From Opitutia bacterium (GTDB lineage: Bacteria > Verrucomicrobiota > Verrucomicrobiia > Opitutales > Coraliomargaritaceae): DNA of 8,058 nt. The DNA lies in contig JABJQI010000113.1 in assembly GCA_018663485.1 (NCBI GenBank), positions 1 to 8,058 of the forward strand. Reading direction: 5' to 3'. Shown piece by piece: positions 6,934 to 8,058 of the stretch (the stretch's first letter is position 1; every line of letters starts with the position of its first letter). A model generated the notes under the pieces. That model saw only the letters and a list, made by a program, of their open reading frames with translations. It ran no database searches and was not told the DNA's origin. The translations under genes were made by a program, and so were the position numbers.

Positions 6934-7955
6934 GGCACCACACGTATCACAGACGCCTCCAATACCAATGCAAGCAGCAAGCTCAACACCGCCAAAGTCA
7001 ACGGCAGCCAGAACCATTCTGCAACTCGATCAAAACTACGCGTTGCAATCTCCGAACGTTCCAGAAGGTCAATTTCCTCATACACCGAGAGCAACGATTC
7101 ATAATTAGTCGCCTGTCTAAAAATGCCGCCGGTCTCGTCACTGATATGCTGCAAAGTTTTTTCCGACGCAGTCAGCTTTTCGACCTGCACCCCAGCTGCA
7201 GTGTTGCCGTCCGTATCCCCTAAACTGATACAATAAATCCGGCAGCCCCACTCCTTCGCCAAGCCCGCAGCCTCCAGCGGCAAGTGCGCGCCCGAGTTAT
7301 TCTCACCGTCCGTCAGTAAAATAATGACACGGCTCTCGATCGCATCGACCTGCACCGTGCCCTGCCCGAATTGCAGCTCTTCAATATTTTGCAAACGCGC
7401 GGCGGCCAGCGCCAACGCATCACCATAAGCCGTTCCATCCTCATTGGGTCGCTGCTGCACCTCCAAGCCGCGCACGATCTGTAGCAGCGCATCGTGCCCA
7501 AACGTCAACGGGCTCCGTGTATCCGCATAGCGCGCAAATGTAATCAGCCCCAGCAGATCCTCCCCACGGCCCTGCAAGGTATCGCCATCGCCAGCGATGA
7601 ATTTCTCGACCATCTCCTTGGCGACTTCCATGCGACTCCGATTCTGCCCCTCCAAATCACGCACGTTCATATCCATACTACTGGACACATCCACCAACAA
7701 CTGGATCGCGATGCCCTCGGACACATCCATGCTATAGGTCGAGCCCGCTTGTGGACGCGCCAGCGTCACCAACAACAAGACCAACGCCAAGCGACGCAAG
7801 AAAACAGGAATCCACAAATACCGGGCACGTCCGGCGTTCGTATCCGTCCATAGCCCGAGCGATGACACTTGCAACGAGGTGCGACGCAAACGCCCACGCA
7901 GTGCAAACAGCACCACGGGAATCAACAGCAGCACCCAAAGATAAAGAAAGCTCAT
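6930..7955 (-). CDS. batA: BatA: VWA-domain aerotolerance membrane protein
   Basis: This 341-residue protein matches the usual BatA length and layout. The N-terminal aerotolerance-regulator region has a membrane helix (3-18), a basic loop RGRLRR, a second helix (about 48-66) and the LARPQ motif that ends it. The VWA domain (about 84-295) has an intact MIDAS: DVSSS (Asp89, Ser91, Ser93), Thr175 in DGTAYGD, and TDGEN (Asp216). A third helix (313-333) anchors the C-terminus. Charge distribution predicts a periplasmic VWA domain. The start has an excellent AGGAGGT site and overlaps the preceding stop (ATGA); its own TGA overlaps the batB ATG in the same way. Bat genes were named for aerotolerance in Bacteroides, but in other bacteria they are linked more broadly to envelope stress, so an oxygen-specific role here is an inference. 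Confidence 0.95.
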   Translation of the reverse strand: MSFLYLWVLLLIPVVLFALRGRLRRTSLQVSSLGLWTDTNAGRARYLWIPVFLRRLALVLLLVTLARPQAGSTYSMDVSEGIAIQLLVDVSSSMDMNVRDLEGQNRSRMEVAKEMVEKFIAGDGDTLQGRGEDLLGLITFARYADTRSPLTFGHDALLQIVRGLEVQQRPNEDGTAYGDALALAAARLQNIEELQFGQGTVQVDAIESRVIILLTDGENNSGAHLPLEAAGLAKEWGCRIYCISLGDTDGNTAAGVQVEKLTASEKTLQHISDETGGIFRQATNYESLLSVYEEIDLLERSEIATRSFDRVAEWFWLPLTLAVLSLLLALVLEASVIRVVP

Positions 7956-8058
7956 CGCGCGACCTCCTGTCTTAGAAGCTCCAAGAGCGGTTCCGCATCC
8001 ATACGGTTTGCATACACCGCAGCTTCCAAGGCTTCACGCACGGTTGACGACAGTGACA
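7952..8058 (-). CDS. C-terminal end of the gene upstream of batA, possibly DUF4381-like (partial)
   Basis: Only the last 34 residues are visible, from base 8056 down to a TGA at 7954-7952 that overlaps the batA ATG. The frame is the only one that fits the operon; the other two stop early or end away from batA. The end of the peptide, LEAAVYANRMDAEPLLELLR, resembles from memory the tail of DUF4381 proteins, small membrane proteins that often sit between DUF58 and BatA genes. That match is short and tentative. The tight overlap shows that it belongs to the same operon. Its membrane helix and N-terminus would lie beyond the window. Confidence 0.65.
   Translation of the reverse strand, partial: SLSSTVREALEAAVYANRMDAEPLLELLRQEVAR
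7962..7968 (-). promoter_or_regulatory. Strong ribosome binding site of batA
   Basis: AGGAGGT on the minus strand sits six bases before the batA ATG (7955) and inside the last codons of the preceding gene. It is the best Shine-Dalgarno match in the operon and fixes the batA start. Confidence 0.85.

Noticed and set aside
6934..7017. A longer start for the BatB-BatC protein at 7017
   Set aside because: It would add 28 residues overlapping batA and bury the N-terminal membrane helix. The ATG at 6933 gives the usual BatB N-terminus and the ATGA overlap.

Overview
The window looks like chromosomal DNA of a Gram-negative bacterium with a Bacteroidota/Verrucomicrobiota-style Bat (aerotolerance) operon. 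My best guess is Verrucomicrobiota (Opitutae/Puniceicoccales-like). That guess rests on the fused bat gene architecture, the moderate GC content and the general protein style; no rRNA or other marker confirms it.

Layout. (1) Positions 1-1311, plus strand: dihydrolipoamide dehydrogenase (E3), missing about the first 30-35 residues at the window edge. (2) Positions 1312-2239: a low-density region holding one unrecognised 126-residue gene on the minus strand (1454-1834), a coding-like but start-less stretch just after it, short diverged repeats on both sides of it, and about 400 AT-rich bases with no convincing gene. (3) Positions 2240-8058, minus strand: a tightly packed bat operon, read from right to left. 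It comprises the C-terminal end of an upstream gene (probably the small DUF4381-like membrane protein), batA, a batB-batC fusion and a batD-batE fusion. Each junction overlaps (ATGA, ATGA, TAATG), so the four genes are very likely cotranscribed and translationally coupled. MoxR and DUF58 genes are expected just beyond the right edge.

How the genes work together. BatA and BatB are membrane-anchored von Willebrand factor A proteins with intact metal-ion (MIDAS) motifs, and their VWA domains are predicted to face the periplasm. BatC and BatE supply TPR repeats, BatD supplies a large periplasmic beta-rich region, and the BatE end adds an SH3-like domain. In related bacteria these parts are separate proteins thought to form an envelope complex driven by a MoxR AAA+ ATPase, linked to oxidative or envelope stress. 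Here five Bat activities are compressed into three polypeptides. At both fusion points a signal-peptide-like hydrophobic segment remains inside the chain, as if two secreted proteins had been joined by losing a stop codon while the second leader was kept as a transmembrane helix. This is the most informative structural observation in the window. I see no defence system, CRISPR array, tRNA, rRNA or insertion sequence.
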